Positions 1 through 13,000 are shown, counted from the stretch's first letter. The stretch is 64,000 bases of DNA from Edaphochlamys debaryana (GCA_016858145.1 JAEHOE010000006.1:620001-684000); one strand, 5' to 3'. The notes: generated by a model not told the origin, from the sequence alone. Translations and numbers: made by a program.

Positions 1-550
1 ACAATCCCACCAAGAATCTGCCCTTTCCCTCATCTGTCCTATTGCTGTCGCAGTTTCCGGGTCACGTGTCATATCACATCGCATGAGCGGCAGCCGGGCC
101 CGTGCGGTGACTGCCGGCCACCTCAGTGAAGCATCAAGCGTGCATCCCCAAACCGCTGCCGCGTGCACCCCGTAAGGTCACATGCCCCACGCTCGCCCAT
201 GGCGGTCGCGCCGGACAGATCCGCCCACACTCATACGTTGGACAATGTGCCGTACACAGCCCAGTGCTCCGTATGCGCTGGTTGGCGCTCCGGACTTGGC
301 TCGCCATACCGGCCCCCAACCGACCAGCATCGCACGGCATTGGACAGCGCTGATGGGAGGCCGTGCGGCCGCCCCTCCACCACTCCAGGCAACGCCCGAG
401 GCCTCCGTGGCCGCAGCTCCGCCGCCTCCTCCGCCCCGCTGGCCAGCGACAGCACCCGCAGTGCCGTCACGCCCGCCCCAGAGCTGCTCCGCGCGCCGGC
501 GCCTGCGCCACGCTGCCTGCGCCTCCGCGCCTGCTCAAGGTGCGTGGCCG
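1..550. other. Stretch without a supported gene, downstream of the kinase
   Basis: GC-rich sequence 3' of the minus-strand kinase. It presumably holds that gene's 3' UTR. The open frames here have no recognisable domain and no convincing splice links. I see no TTACA (minus-strand TGTAA) poly(A) motif close to the stop codon. Confidence 0.4.
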
Positions 551-3500
551 CTACTGCCCGGCTGGGGGCACGGTGGTGACGGAGCCCTGCCTCGCCACCG
601 CCTCCTCGTGGCCAAAGCGCGAGGGCCGGTTGACAATGCCTGTGGCGGAGGCGGTGCGCGCGCGGCCGGCGAAATCAGCGCCCACCACAGGGGGGGAGTC
701 CAGGTTACCTGCACAGCAACGGCATGGGCTCAGGACCGGCCGCTCGCTGGAAGGCTGGCGCCGAGGACCACGTACGTTAACGGCGCGGCAGCGCTCCTGC
801 GCGCAACGCAACGGCACTCCATGGCCCCTCGCCATGACCTCACGCCCCACCCACCTGTGCTGCTCTTCCCTCCCGGGCTGGCCGGACCGGACAGCGGGCT
901 GGTGGGTCCGGTGGTGCTGCTGGGGCCGTTGCCGATGTGCAGCGGCGGCAAGCTGCCGGCGGAGGCGAGGCCGCCGGGGGTGCGCTGGGGCGAGGCGGCG
1001 GAGGGGTGCGAGGGCACGGCGTGGCGCGAGGGCGGCGAGGCCGCGCCCGGGGGCTTGCCCGCGTATGGCGATATGAGGCTGGGCGAGGAGGCGGCCGAGT
1101 GGGACACGACCAGCTCCGTCTGTGGGGGCGGAGGGGAGGGTGCGGCGCGGGGCCGGGGCCAGGGGTTGGGCGAGCGGGCACCTCTATAGCCCGGGCTCGT
1201 GGGGCTGCAGAGATGTCGCCAGTGCTGTCGACCCTGCAGCTACTCCGTCGTTGCTTGCGCATCACACTGGCGTCGAGCCCGCGGCCGAACCGTATTTGCT
1301 TGCACAGCACGCACCTCGCGGGCCTTGGAGAGCGAGGGCACCTTGTTGAGGGCGCGCTGGCCGCCCACGGCCGGCCGCGTGGGAATGCCGCCCGAGGCCG
1401 AGTTGCCGCTGGGGTTGACGCCGCCGCCCGGCACCATGCCAAACTCGCTGCTCTTCTTGGCGCTCTGCTGCGTGCGGTTGAGCGCCGCAAAGGTCTTGAG
1501 CTTGTCGGCCTGAGCGGGCGGGTGGCGGGTGGGCGGAGGGTGGGCTTAGGATGGGGGATGGGGTGGGCGGAGGAGGGCCGAGAGTGGAGCGCACGGGCGG
1601 TGCTACGTGCTACCCAGGCGCGGTGCAGTCGGGTTTGACAGCGCTTGTCGTAACGTTGTGGTAGTCCAGAGCATACGCGCCCTGCGCATTGCTGCACCGG
1701 TGCGCGGCCTCTTGTGTCCTCGTGCATACAGCCGCCGCCCCCGCCGCGCCGCCGCCCACCCTGGCCCCACCTGCGCCCCGCTTCCAGCTCGCACCTGGGA
1801 GGGACCGTGGCTGCCCATGCCGCTGCCTCCCCCCAGCGGCGAGTTCACGTAGTGGTGCCCCCCGCCGCTGTTGTACTCGCGGCCTGCAAGCAGCGATGGG
1901 AGGGCATTGTGAGCGTCGTGGACACCCACCCTTTCGGGCTTTGCCCGTCTTGGCCCACCAGCGGCCACAGCCCAGCTCAAGCTACCCAGCAAGCAGCAAC
2001 CCGTGTCCCCGCCTCCCGCCGCGCCCACCCCACCTGTTGCCGCCCCCGAAGTGGAGGCGTACCCCGGCTTGGCTCCCGGCTGCGGGCTGCCCGGCTTCGC
2101 TCCGTCCGTGCTGACACCCTGCAACCCGGGAACAAGGGCCAGCCAGTCACTCAGCCTCACGTGCTTCCGTGCAGTACGCCAGGAGCCGAATGGGAGCCAA
2201 AGACTGCAGCGCACACCCAGACCGTGCCCGTCAGGCCCATCATCAAAGGCCCGCACGGCCAGTATTCTGTCGCACCTGCGCCAGTCTGCTCTGCTGCCCC
2301 GGCCCCTTGGCCCCCGCCATCTGCACCGGCGGCACCGCCCCCGAGCGCTTCTGCTTGATGCACGACTGCACCAGCAGCCGCGCAGAGTCCTGGCCCTGGG
2401 GGCACAGCTGGGCCTGCGGGCGGAGGCGGGGGTGGGGGTAAGGGGTACAAGCTGAGCGGGGACGCGTAGCCTCGCCGGTAGGAGCGCCGGCGGGGGCGAG
2501 TGAGGAGCACCGTGGGGCGGGTGCGCAGGTGTCCAGGGTGCTCGCTCAAGCCGTTGCGGCAGCCCCTCGCTGGGCGGCTCGGGCTGGGACCCCATCTCTC
2601 CCGCATCCGCCCAACCACGCCCAGGCGAGCGCACAGCTCCGCTTCACCCAGCCGCTCGTGCTGGTCAGCGTGCCCCCTCCCGCCCCTCCCCGCCACCGCG
2701 CCCCCACCTGCAGGTTCTCCAGCTCGTTGTAGAGCTGCTGCAGAGAGGGCCGCACCTCGGGCAGCTCAGCCCAGCACCGCTCCGCCAGGTACTTGTACCT
2801 AGGTGAGGTGGGTTCGGGGAAGGGTAGCGGAAGCCGGGGAACAGGGAGGCGGGGTGTTTGTTGCTGAGCAGGATCGCGCCTGCGGAGAGACGCGGAAGCC
2901 TTACGGTAGAAGGGGGCGCATGTACACGACAGGGCCGCCCAGGGCGCGGCAGCCCGGTCCCCGCCCAGCCCTGCCAGGGCGCGCCTCGGCCCACCTGTGC
3001 GGCGTGTCCGGCGGGAACTGCGGCCGGGCCTTGCGGGTGACCACCGCCAGGATGACCTCGCTGTCCGACAGCTGCTTGAACACGCGGTCGCCGCTGTAGG
3101 CCTCCCACAGCAGCACGCCCATGGCGTACACGTCTGGGGGCGAGAGGGGCAAAGGTGGGGTGCGCGTGTGAGGCGCAATGACCCGCAGGACGCGTCTCTC
3201 GAGCTGTCGGCCAGCACCTGCACTCGACAATGGAGCGCCACTAAAGGGAAGCACCCTCCGTGCCGCCGCCTGCTGAGCTACGTCCCAACAAGCTCCTGTG
3301 CGTACCTGCCGAGGGGCTGAGGATGCCCTTGGACAGCAGCTCCGGGGGCATGTGGGTCACCTGCACCGCACAGGGCACACGGGCCTCAGCCGCTACATCC
3401 CTGCGGCCGACTCCTTGGCGTGCTCCCTCTTCGTTATGCCCTGTGGAACATTTCAACGGCCAAACCCGTTCCCCCAACCCATGAGCCGCCCCTGCCCCTA

Positions 3501-5791
3501 CCGTGCCGAAAGTCTGGGTCTTGATCTCCTTGCGGTTCCCCGCAAGCACGCGACTGAGGCCGAAGTCAGACACCTGTGCGGCAGCGTTGAGTTGGCAGCG
3601 CCTTGAGCGAGGACCTCAGCAGATGGCAACGGGCAAGGCAGTGCCCCAAGACCGTGCCTCTGCAGGTTACTCCGCGGCAGCACCCACCTTGGCCACGAAG
3701 CCTCGCCGGTCCGTGTCCGAGCTGCTCAGCAGGACGTTGGCAGCCTGCGTGGGGGTGCAGGGGCGGCGCAGGAGTGAGTGGTCCCAGTTAGAGCGCTCAG
3801 CACCCAGCGGCCGCGGCTTGCCCCCCCTCTACCCCAGGCTCCTCCCAAGAGCGCCAACCCCGCCCCACCTTGAGGTCGCCGTGCAGAATGCGGTTCTCGT
3901 GCAGGAACATGAGCGCCTTGGTCACCTCCTTGCACGTCTGCAGGCAGCCCCACGCGTCCCACCGCACGTAGCCAGCGGTCTCCACGAACTGTGAGGGGGG
4001 GGGGGGGCGGTGCGCGGTGTTGAGGGCACAGAGCGGGGCGGGGGGGGCCAGAGGTCGGTTCGGTGCGCCACCAGTGACCGCAACCCGCCGACCCACATCG
4101 GCTGCCGGCCGACCCACATCACAGCTGCGGCCAGCGCCCTCTCTGGCCTACACTTCTTGTTGCCCGAACCATGCCTCTGCTGCCCCGGCTTGCCAGTAAC
4201 GTGCTGCTGCTGGGCACTGCCACATGCGAGCCCTCCCCAACTTGCACCCCATCCGCTGCCAACACCTGCCGCTCCCTTCCCTCTTCCCAGCTGCCCCCCC
4301 CCGCCTACGGACCTCGTGGAAGCGCATGGCCGCCAGCGCCCGGGAGAAGGAGCCCCGGTCGCAGTACTCCTGCAGGATTGAAGGGGGGGGCCATGGAGGT
4401 GAGGCAGGTGATAGGGGCCCGAGGCACTCGCCGCTGGCACCTCCACCGACGCCTGCGCCCTGGCCTTTCAAGGGTGCTCAGGAAGCTACTGACTCCCACA
4501 CCAAACGCCCACCATGATAATATGCCACTCGAAGGAGGGTGGGTGTTGCTGCGCACAAAAGAAATGGTGAGGAAAGAACGTTGTTGATGCCGTCCATTGC
4601 CATGGCATGTCTGCTTCGTATCAGTAGTGCTCGTTGTACCCCTGTAAGTGAGCCCAACCCCTGGCCTCCTGCCCCCGCCTCACGTCCTCCTTCTCCGTGA
4701 AGAGCTCCCGCTCAATGGCGGCCATCTCCGGGTCCATGGCATCGCCCTGGTGGGCGATCACCTGCAGCGAGGGGGCAGCAAAAAGCGAGCAGTGATGCTC
4801 AGATGCGCGGCCAGATCCGTTTTGTGGCCGGCCTCCGGTGGCGGCGGTGTCGTTGAGCTGCATGGCTCGGCCCCTCGCGGGACCAAAGCCACCCTATGCT
4901 AGTGCTGCGACCAAGAATGTTTCGCAGACCCGGCTACACTTGCCTTGAGCGTGTGCACGATGCTGGGGTGGTTCACAGAGGCCATGAGGATGGCCTCCAT
5001 CTGAGCCATTTTTTCCTTGCGGGCCTCCCATTCCTTGTCCTCCGGCTGCAAGGGTTAAGGCGGTAACAGTGTTCAGCGGCCAGGGCTATGGGTCTTCGGG
5101 AAGGGCAGCAACTTGGCTGCGGGCTCTGTGATCTGGACCTAGACATATAGGCCCGGGGGGGAGGAGTGGATTGGCTGCACACGGGACTCGCTCGCACCTG
5201 GTCTGACTGATTTTCGTTGTTGTTGCCTGTGACCACCTTGACGGCCACCTTGCGGCCCTCCCACTCGCCCAGATACACGTTGCCGAAGCCGCCACGGCCG
5301 ATGAGCTTGTGCAATGTGAAGCCGAGCGCATTCGAGCCGTGCGCGACCTCCGGCTGCAGGATAACACTGCCTGCCTCACTCTTAACGCTGTAGTGGCTCA
5401 TGACAGACAGCTGGCGGCTGACAAGAGCGTTGATAGTGCCCTGGTCGTCGACAATGGCGTTGAGGTCCGCAGACACATGTGCACCCTTGGTGCCGATAGG
5501 GGTGCGCCGGTTGATGCCGGTCACAGAGCCACCACTGGCTCCCAGTGCAATGAATGAACCACTTGGGAGGCCCCCGCCTGGCGTGTTGGGGCGGTTCGGA
5601 ATGGCATACTTTCCTCCGGTCGAGCCTCCGGAAGGTGTGATGTTCCCGTTGTTCCCGAGCAGTATCGACTGCGGGCCGGCCTCAAGCAAGTAGGCAGGCG
5701 GGCCGGCCGGGGGGCTTTGATTCCCCTTCTGAGGCTTTGCGCCCGCCGTCGACGCCTCATAGGCAACCTCCTTGGACTGAAAGCAGCCCAT
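551..5791 (-). CDS. TKL-type protein kinase with acylation-type N-terminus (17 exons, about 776 aa)
   Basis: Predicted protein kinase, probably of the tyrosine-kinase-like group common in Chlamydomonas. Exons: 5198-5791, 4944-5045, 4684-4761, 4513-4548, 4313-4369, 3869-3988, 3688-3744, 3502-3573, 3306-3360, 2995-3133, 2708-2798, 2276-2413, 2034-2118, 1795-1883, 1315-1509, 855-1119, 551-708. All junctions are in phase. Residues 1-160 are a Gly/Ser/Pro-rich leader starting MGCFQSKE, which fits N-myristoylation at Gly2 and palmitoylation at Cys3. The kinase domain spans about 160-467: GRGGFG loop (165-170), VAVK lysine 185, helix-C Glu215, IIMEYCD hinge (from 268), HGDLKAANVLL catalytic loop (Asp327; the usual HRD Arg is Gly), DFG (351-353), PPE (377-379). 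Residues 468-776 are a low-complexity Ser/Pro/Gly tail. Intron 2 has a GC donor. A stop at 4621 lies inside an intron once the 36-nt exon encoding FEWHIIM is used. Substrate unknown. Confidence 0.85.
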
Positions 5792-7099
5792 GGGCTAGCC
5801 GCAAGCTGTTCAGCCCGTCAGGGCTGCTCCTCCCCGCCCAGGCTCCGGGTTCGGCCCCGGACGCCCCACTTGTTGTCGGCCAAGCGCTATTGCGGCAAGC
5901 TTTCGCGTGGAGAGGAGAAGTCCTGAAGCTAGGAAGGGAGAAGCCCCTCGGCGGTGCGGTCGCGACAGGAGTCAGGGTGCAGCGGTGCTACTCCATGGTT
6001 GCAAGTGCTCAGCTAGAAGCGTCTGGGTACGGGGCAACGTCTGTGTGTGGAACAGGCACAGGGGCGGTACCTTGCCGACTTGCGCTTCATGCGCGACAGG
6101 CTCCACCGAATGACCGAGCCTGTCCCTCCACTGTCCACCGCCGAGCCATTGTGTCAGACGTACGTGAGCACTTCTTCGCCGGCGCTCACAACTTGCTTAC
6201 AATTTGCTTACAAGCTGCCGTGGTCGGTGCGCCTGGCGCGTCGCGGCTTCAAACCGTCTTACTGCCCGGCCTACTGCCCACAGCTACCTTCGGTGACTAT
6301 AGACTGCAAGTTGCACCTCGTAGCTAAGAAAACCGGGGAGTGGACACACATTACTGTGGCCTGGAGCCACCGCCGGTCGGCAGAACGGCGCTGGGGCGGG
6401 GCTGCGTCGCTGTGGGAGGCTGAAATGATCGGCTGGTGAGCCGGGGAGTTTCAGGGAAGCACACCGGGGTCTGCGCCCGGCTGAAAGCCGTGGCCCTGCC
6501 ACTCCTCCCCGGCTTTGGCGGCCCGCCGCGTGTAGCACGGCGTCTAGCTCACATACCGACTGCTACATCTAGCACTAGGCGCTTCCACTGCGTGCTAGGG
6601 TCGGTTCCCGATTGGGCGACATGTGCGTATCCCGTGGCTGCCAACATGGGCACGCCCGGCAAGCGCAACCAACGCGGGTCCATCGTGTCTAAGAAGACAA
6701 GTGCAGACGGCCAGCTCACGTAGCCGAGGACGCCCCTGTAACCGACACCGGGGTCCTCACTTGTGCTCCGCGCTGCTCCCGCACCACCCCGCCCCCTAAC
6801 GTAACCGACAACCGAGGCGTCCTCGCTTACGCTCCACTTTGCTCCCGCACCACCCCGCCCCCAGGATAAATTTATCAGGTCAGCGCTGCCGGTGGAGCGG
6901 GCTGGGAGCGAGACCCCCGCCATTACATGGGGTGCCTGAGCCAGGGCCCGGGGTCCTGTCCCCAGGGGATTCACGCTGGGCACGGCTGCCCGAGCCAGCA
7001 CTGCCCTCCAACGGACCGCGCTGGCGGCAGAGCTGCCAGCCTGCTTGGCTTGCCCCTCGCCCCGCCCCGCTCACCCGCACACGCTTCCTCTGTCTGCAG
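5792..7099. other. Divergent intergenic region, kinase / guanylate cyclase
   Basis: About 1.3 kb between the kinase start codon and the first cyclase exon I can place. It should hold both promoters, the kinase 5' UTR and the missing first coding exon of the cyclase (about 10 codons, ending one base into a codon). I searched for an ATG followed by a phase-matched GT donor and found no convincing candidate. A two-copy tandem repeat lies at 6738-6862. Confidence 0.5.
6738..6862. repeat. Two-copy tandem repeat of about 62 bp
   Basis: Both copies start with GTAACCGACA and end with CTCCCGCACCACCCCGCCCC; the middle differs by substitutions and small indels. It lies upstream of the cyclase gene. Confidence 0.7.
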
Positions 7100-10000
7100 T
7101 GGAGGCCTTCATATGTGACTCGTTCGGACGGGATGCGTGGCTCAAGATCATTAAGCAGGTGCGCCCCGGCTCAGCCGCGGGTGGGGCGCAGGCGGGGGCG
7201 GGGGCAGCGTCTCAAAAATCAGTTCGGTACTGTACCCCTGGGATACAGCTTTGGCCCGAGAGGCCGCCGCTGTTCCGACCGGGGGTCTGGGGGGCGTCCC
7301 CCGAGGGTGTCCTCCCAGCCGGGGGTTTGGGGGCGGGAGCCCCCGAGGCTTACAGCACGGAGTACAGAACGGCCCCTCCCAGGCCGCTCTGAATCCATTT
7401 CCAGAGCCCTCCAATCCCCAAACAATCTGTATCGGAATGTATAACCCCAAATCTGAACACTGGCCGCGGGGGGCCGGGGGATGGGCTAGGGCGGGGATGC
7501 GAGTGCTCCGGTTTGAGCAAGGGTATGCTCATCCCCCCGCCAGCACACTCCACACAACTTGACTTGCACTTGCACATGCACGCACCCGCCCACCCCACTC
7601 CTCAGGCCCACGTGGAGACCAACTGGGTGTCGTCATGCCCGTACTCAGACAAGGTAAGCCAGTACGAAGTACGGATGGGCTGGCCGCAACACGTGGCGTC
7701 TGGGCCCCGGGCCCAGCCATGCCCTGCCTTCTGCTTGGCGCCGGGCAGCCAGGCCCAGGCCCGGCATAAGCTTACTGGGGACTTGGGGCGCCTGCCCCCT
7801 GTGGACCAGGCCCGTGTCTATGTGTGTGTGGGGGTGACACCCTCTGCCCCTAACCCTCCACCGCCACCCCACCCGTCCCGTACGGCAGATCACGTACGAC
7901 CTGGTTATCACGGGGGCGGGCATCCTGGGGGTATCGGTGCCGCAGGCACTTGAGGTGCGTACAGGCATGGGGCGGGGGCGGAAGGAGGGACGGAGGGGCA
8001 GAGGTGGCCGGGAGCCAAAAGCGTGCCAAGCGGCCCCTGGATGCCCTGCCTGCGCCTCATTTGCCCCTTCGGGCCGTTGCGGGCTTGTGCGCCCCTGACC
8101 CCGCCGCCCCACCCCATCATGCCCCTGTTGCCCCCAGGCGTACGGTGAGCCCTCGGTTGGGGCCTCGAGCTGGGCGGGGAATGGGTGGGGGGCGCCGGGG
8201 GGGAAAGGGCAGGCATGGCAGCCGCCTGCGAGCAGCCACTGCTCGCGGCATGCAGGGTGTGCGGCGGGGGCGCACGCGCCGCAGCAGTCGCCTTGCGCGG
8301 GCTCATCACGGCGTACCGTGGCTCGCATCTCCCCCTTTCCAACCTTCCAACCCTCAACCTCCGCCCCTCCCAGGCTCCTACTTTGTCAACTATGTGGTGA
8401 AGCAGGGCTACCTGCGCCTGCTGAGGAGCCTGGGCTCCAACATCGCAGAGTGGGGCGGGGGGAGGGGCGAGGAGGGGGCGGGGAAGGACGGTCGGGGCTG
8501 GGGTGTTACCGGGTAGGAGAGGAGGCGGCGTGCGGGGCTGGGAGTGGAGGCGGAGCGCTGTGGTGCGGCCTGGGCTTGGCCCCTAAACTGCATTCTTTGA
8601 GCCGCCTCTCCCTCTCCCCGCTTCCTTCCCCCCCCAGGTTCCTGGCCAACCTCAACAACCTGCACCTGCACCTGGTGGGGCCGGGGGGGGGGCTGAGAGG
8701 GAGGAGGGTGCAGGTGCACGTGCAGGGCAGGGCCTACGCTACACTGCCCGCGGAGGCTTGGGGCGGGGCATGTGGAGGAGGGCAGGGCGGGGCAGGGTAG
8801 CGCTACTCGGTGCGCCCGCCCGCTTGCACTTGCGCGACCGCTCACGGAGCCTCCCTGGGGCCCCCTCCCTCCCTCCCCCCTTCTCCAACCCCCTCAGACC
8901 ATGGGGTTCCCCGCCATGGTGGCACCGGCGTTCCGGGTGGAGCAGGTGTGGGCGTGGAGTGTGTGGGGGGAGGCGATGTGCCGTGGATGTGCTAGTGCAG
9001 TAGGTGCGCTGGGAAGGCAGGATGCGCAGGCACTGTTGGTCGTTGGGAGGGGGCTGGAGGGATGTTTGTTTCAACGAGTTGGAGTTCGGAGGGAAGAAAC
9101 AAGGGAGGCGAGGTGGCAAGAGACGAGCGGGGGAGGAGAGACACGTTGTAAGGGCTTGGGGCAAGTCAAACCGAGGGCTTGGGGCGGCCAGGGGATGCGG
9201 TTGTGTGCGAATGCCAGCCACGTTACCCCCTGATCCCCTCCTTGCCACCCCCACCCACCCCATGCCCCCAGGTGACCCCCATCAGCCTGCTGCTGCACTA
9301 CCACTCCATCCGCCCCGCCCTGTGGCCGGTGAGTGGAGGGCGGGGGGCGTTGGCCGGGGGGTGTGGGGCCCGGGGCAGGGCGCGGGGGTCGCGCTGCGCC
9401 CGCCTATCGCGGCCTGGCACAGAGGATAGGGGCTCGCACGCTCGCTGGGACCAGTAGCTCCTTCCCCCCCGACCCAGATCGTCCGCCCTGCCCCCACTCT
9501 CTCTCCCTCACTCTCCCCTCCCACCTTCCCCCCCGACCCAGATCGTCACGGGCGTGCTCAAGGGCAGCTCGCAGCTGCTGTTCGGGCACGGCGTGGAGAT
9601 GGAGGTGCTGGCCAGCAGGGAGGCGGGGGACTGCGACCACGAGGTGGGGGGGTGGGGGAGGGGCGGGGTGGACGGGGGCATGGGGGATTGGTGTGAGCGG
9701 GCTGAACGGGGTGGTGAGCCTGGGGAGGGGGTTGGAGGGCGAAGGGATGGGACTGGGAAGGGGGGGGACGCAGCGGTGCCGTACCTCCGCACCTCGGAGC
9801 CTCAGGCGTCAGGGGTGCCTCAAGGCGTGGCTCAAGAGATCCCTCTGGGGGTGCCTCAGGCGGCGCCCTTGGCAACCCGCCTCTCCTCCCCCTCCGCCTC
9901 ACCCCCCCCCCCCAGATCTTCCGCGTCACCTACCCCTGCCAGCCCGCACTCTCCGCCTGGCACGACCACGGCGCGGGGGCGGCCTCGCTCATGGCCCTGC

Positions 10001-13000
10001 CGCCCGCGCTCTTCTACGAGCTCTTCCCCTTCCACATCGTGCTGGACGAGGAGTGCCGCATAGTGCAGGTGGGGGGGAGGGCGGGGTGGGCTGGGGGACG
10101 GGGGTGCAGCAGGTGTGCGGGAGCGGGCGCTGAGCCGGGCTAGGGGGCGCACGGGGCTGGACCGATTCGCGAAGCTCACAGCACCACATACGCTGCACTG
10201 CCCGGCCCCCGCATCGCCCCGCCCCAATCCCCCCCCACCCCCCACCCCAGGCCGGCTCCGTGGTGACCCGGCTGCTGGGCTCCACGCTGCTGCCCGGCTC
10301 GCCCCTGTCCGCCACCTTCAAGCTGCGCCACCCCTACATCCCCCTGGAGCACGGCCGCATGGTGCTGGAGGCGGACTCGCTGTTCCTGCTCAAGGTGTGT
10401 GTGTGGGGGAAACGGGGGAAGGGGAGGGGGGAGTGAGGGGGAGGCGTGTGTGTATTGACACGGCCGCATGGTGCTGGAGGCGGACTCGCTGTTCCTGCTC
10501 AAGGTGGGGGGGGGGAGAGGATGAGGGTTCCCAAGGGCACGGATACGGCGAGCCCAACGCGCCCGCTCGGGCCCGAGCGTGGCGGGGGTGACCAGGGGGG
10601 CTTGTGGAAGCCTTGTAACATCCTTGCCTGCTAAGCAGCCTCCCTCCACCCCTCCCCCTCCCCCTCCCCCCCAGGCGCTGTCCTCGGGTCTGGAGCTCAA
10701 GGGGCAGATGGTGCAGACAACCATGCCGGTGAGGGGGGGGGGAAAGCGGGGGGGTGGGGTGGGGGGGAATGATTGTGTGGGCCATGCGCGGAGGGCCCCG
10801 AGTGCGCGGCTGGCATCCTCCGCGCACGCCCGCCCACCTCCACCCACCGGGTTTGCAGGGCGGTTTCGAGCGGGCGTACGGCCCTGATGGCTTGTAAGCT
10901 CTCGGTACCCCCCCCCCCACCGACCCGCCCCAACCGCCTCCTGCCCCCCCACCCCCACCCTCCTCCTAACCCCAGGACGGCCGGCCCGTGCTCCTGTTCC
11001 TGGGCTCCCCCCGCCTGGCCACGCTGGAGGAGCTGGGCGCGCAGGGGCTGTTCCTGGCCGACATCCCGCTGCACGACATGAGCAGGGACTTCGTGCTGCT
11101 GGCGGAGCAGAGACAGGTGGGGGCAGGGGGCGATCACATGTGGACCAGGGGCGTTTGAGCGGCACATGCATGCCGTGACGCCCACACCCACACCCACACC
11201 CACACCCTCGCCCACACCCACACCCACACCCTCCCGACGCCCCTCCCTCCCGACGCCCCCTCCCTCCGCTTCGACAGTGTTCCGAACACCCCATGCCCTA
11301 TACCCCTGCCCCTACCCCATCCCCCCCCCCCTGCCCCCCCCCCAGGCCGAGGCCGACCTCAAGGAGCGGTTCGAGAAGCTGGCGCTGGAGCTGCGCCTGG
11401 CCAACGAGCGCCTGGAGCAGGTGGGGGAGGGGGAGGAGGAGGGGAGGGGAGGGGAGGGGTGGGCTGCAGGGCACACACACGCCCGTGTTTCATCTGCTCA
11501 CAGCGTACGAGCAGCCCCTCTACAAAACACACGCTGCACGTCCGGCTGATCACCGCGCCTACGCTTTTCTCGGCCTTTACACGAGCAGCCCTGAAAGCGC
11601 TGCACGTCCAGCCCGCACGCGCTGCCCCCCAACCCAACCCAACCCAATCCAAACCGCAACCCTCCCCCGTCTCCCCCCTCCCCCCCCACCCACCCCAGGC
11701 CACCCGCTGGCTGGACGAGGAGCGGCTCCGCTCCGACGCGCTGCTCTACCGCATGCTGCCCGCCGACATCGCGGCCGACCTGCGCGAGGGCCGCCGCGTG
11801 GAGGCCATCTCCTACCCGGAGGTCACAATCCTCTTCAGCGACATGGTGGGGGAGGAAGACGGGGGACAGGCTGCCGACGCCAGCACGTGCCGCTCCGCTT
11901 CCCCGTACTGCAAGCCGGCGTGCAGTGGGTCTGGGATGCACCCGGTTCCCCCTCATCCCCTCCCTCCCCTTGCGCCCAGGTGGGCTTCACCAACACCTCG
12001 GCCAAGTCCACCCCCGAGGAGGTGTACAACATGCTCAACGAGATGTACGACAAGTGAGTCGTACGGCACTGCCGATGCCTAAAATAGTGCAGCGGCAACC
12101 GCTGCCCCGCTGTCCGCTGCCCCGCTGTGCATCACGGCACAGTGTTTGCCTCATGGTACCCCACCGCACCCCTCTCCCCTCTCCTCCCGCTGAAGCAAAC
12201 CTCGCGCAGGCGACGCGATCCCGCACTGCAACTTTCTTCTCCCCACACACAACCTCCCCAAACACAACCTCCACCCCCACCTCCTCACCCCCTCCACCCC
12301 GTTGCCTCCACCCCCACAACCCCCTCCCCCTCCCCCCACCCCCCCAGGTTCGACGCCCTGGCCGACGCCTTCCCCGACGTGTACAAGCTGGAGACCATCG
12401 GCGACGCCTACTTCCTGGTCTGCAACCTGACCACCGAGTGCGACAAGCACGTGGACATCGTCATAGACTTCGCCATCCGCATGCAGGAGGCGGCCAGGTG
12501 GGGGGGGGAGGGGGTACTGTAGCTTACAGGCGATCCGAAGTAGGCCCGCTCGGAACGGGCGAAGGGGAAAAGATGGGGGAGGGGAGGGGGGGTGTGCGGC
12601 GGAAGGCTGGCCTGCTTGCGCTGCGGGACTGGAAGCCGGTGTGGTTGCGGGGGTATGATTTCCTCTCCCGCGTCTCCGACCCGTCCCCGGCCCCCAGCAC
12701 AACCGTGGGTACGGTAGGGGGCGAGTCGCTTACGCCAGCGGCTTTCTTGCTGTAAAATGCTAGCGTCCGACCCCCAGCCCAACCGCTGTGCCGGCCCCTG
12801 TGGCCTCCTCCCCCCACCCCCCACCCGCAGGCAGGTCAAGAACGCGCAGGGCGAGCCGGTGCAGATCCGCGTGGGGATACACACGGGGCCGGGTGAGCGG
12901 GCGGGCGCCGGGCCTCGGGACTCCGATGCCTGCCGGCGCGCCTTCGTGTATTGCAGCACGCTGCCTGACTACCGGCCGTCCGCCCCACTCGCCCCCCGGG

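Noticed and set aside
182..1189. 335-codon open frame on the plus strand
   Set aside because: Antisense to the last kinase exons; low-complexity Pro/Arg/Ala translation typical of shadow frames in GC-rich DNA.
4621..4700. Stop codon that seemed to truncate the kinase between the ATP lobe and the catalytic loop
   Set aside because: Ending exon 3 at 4684 and using the exon 4513-4548 (FEWHIIM) restores the hinge in phase, so the stop is intronic.
11181..11233. Possible internal telomere-like repeat
   Set aside because: The CACACCC unit does not match the TTTTAGGG/TTTAGGG telomere repeat; simple microsatellite inside an intron.
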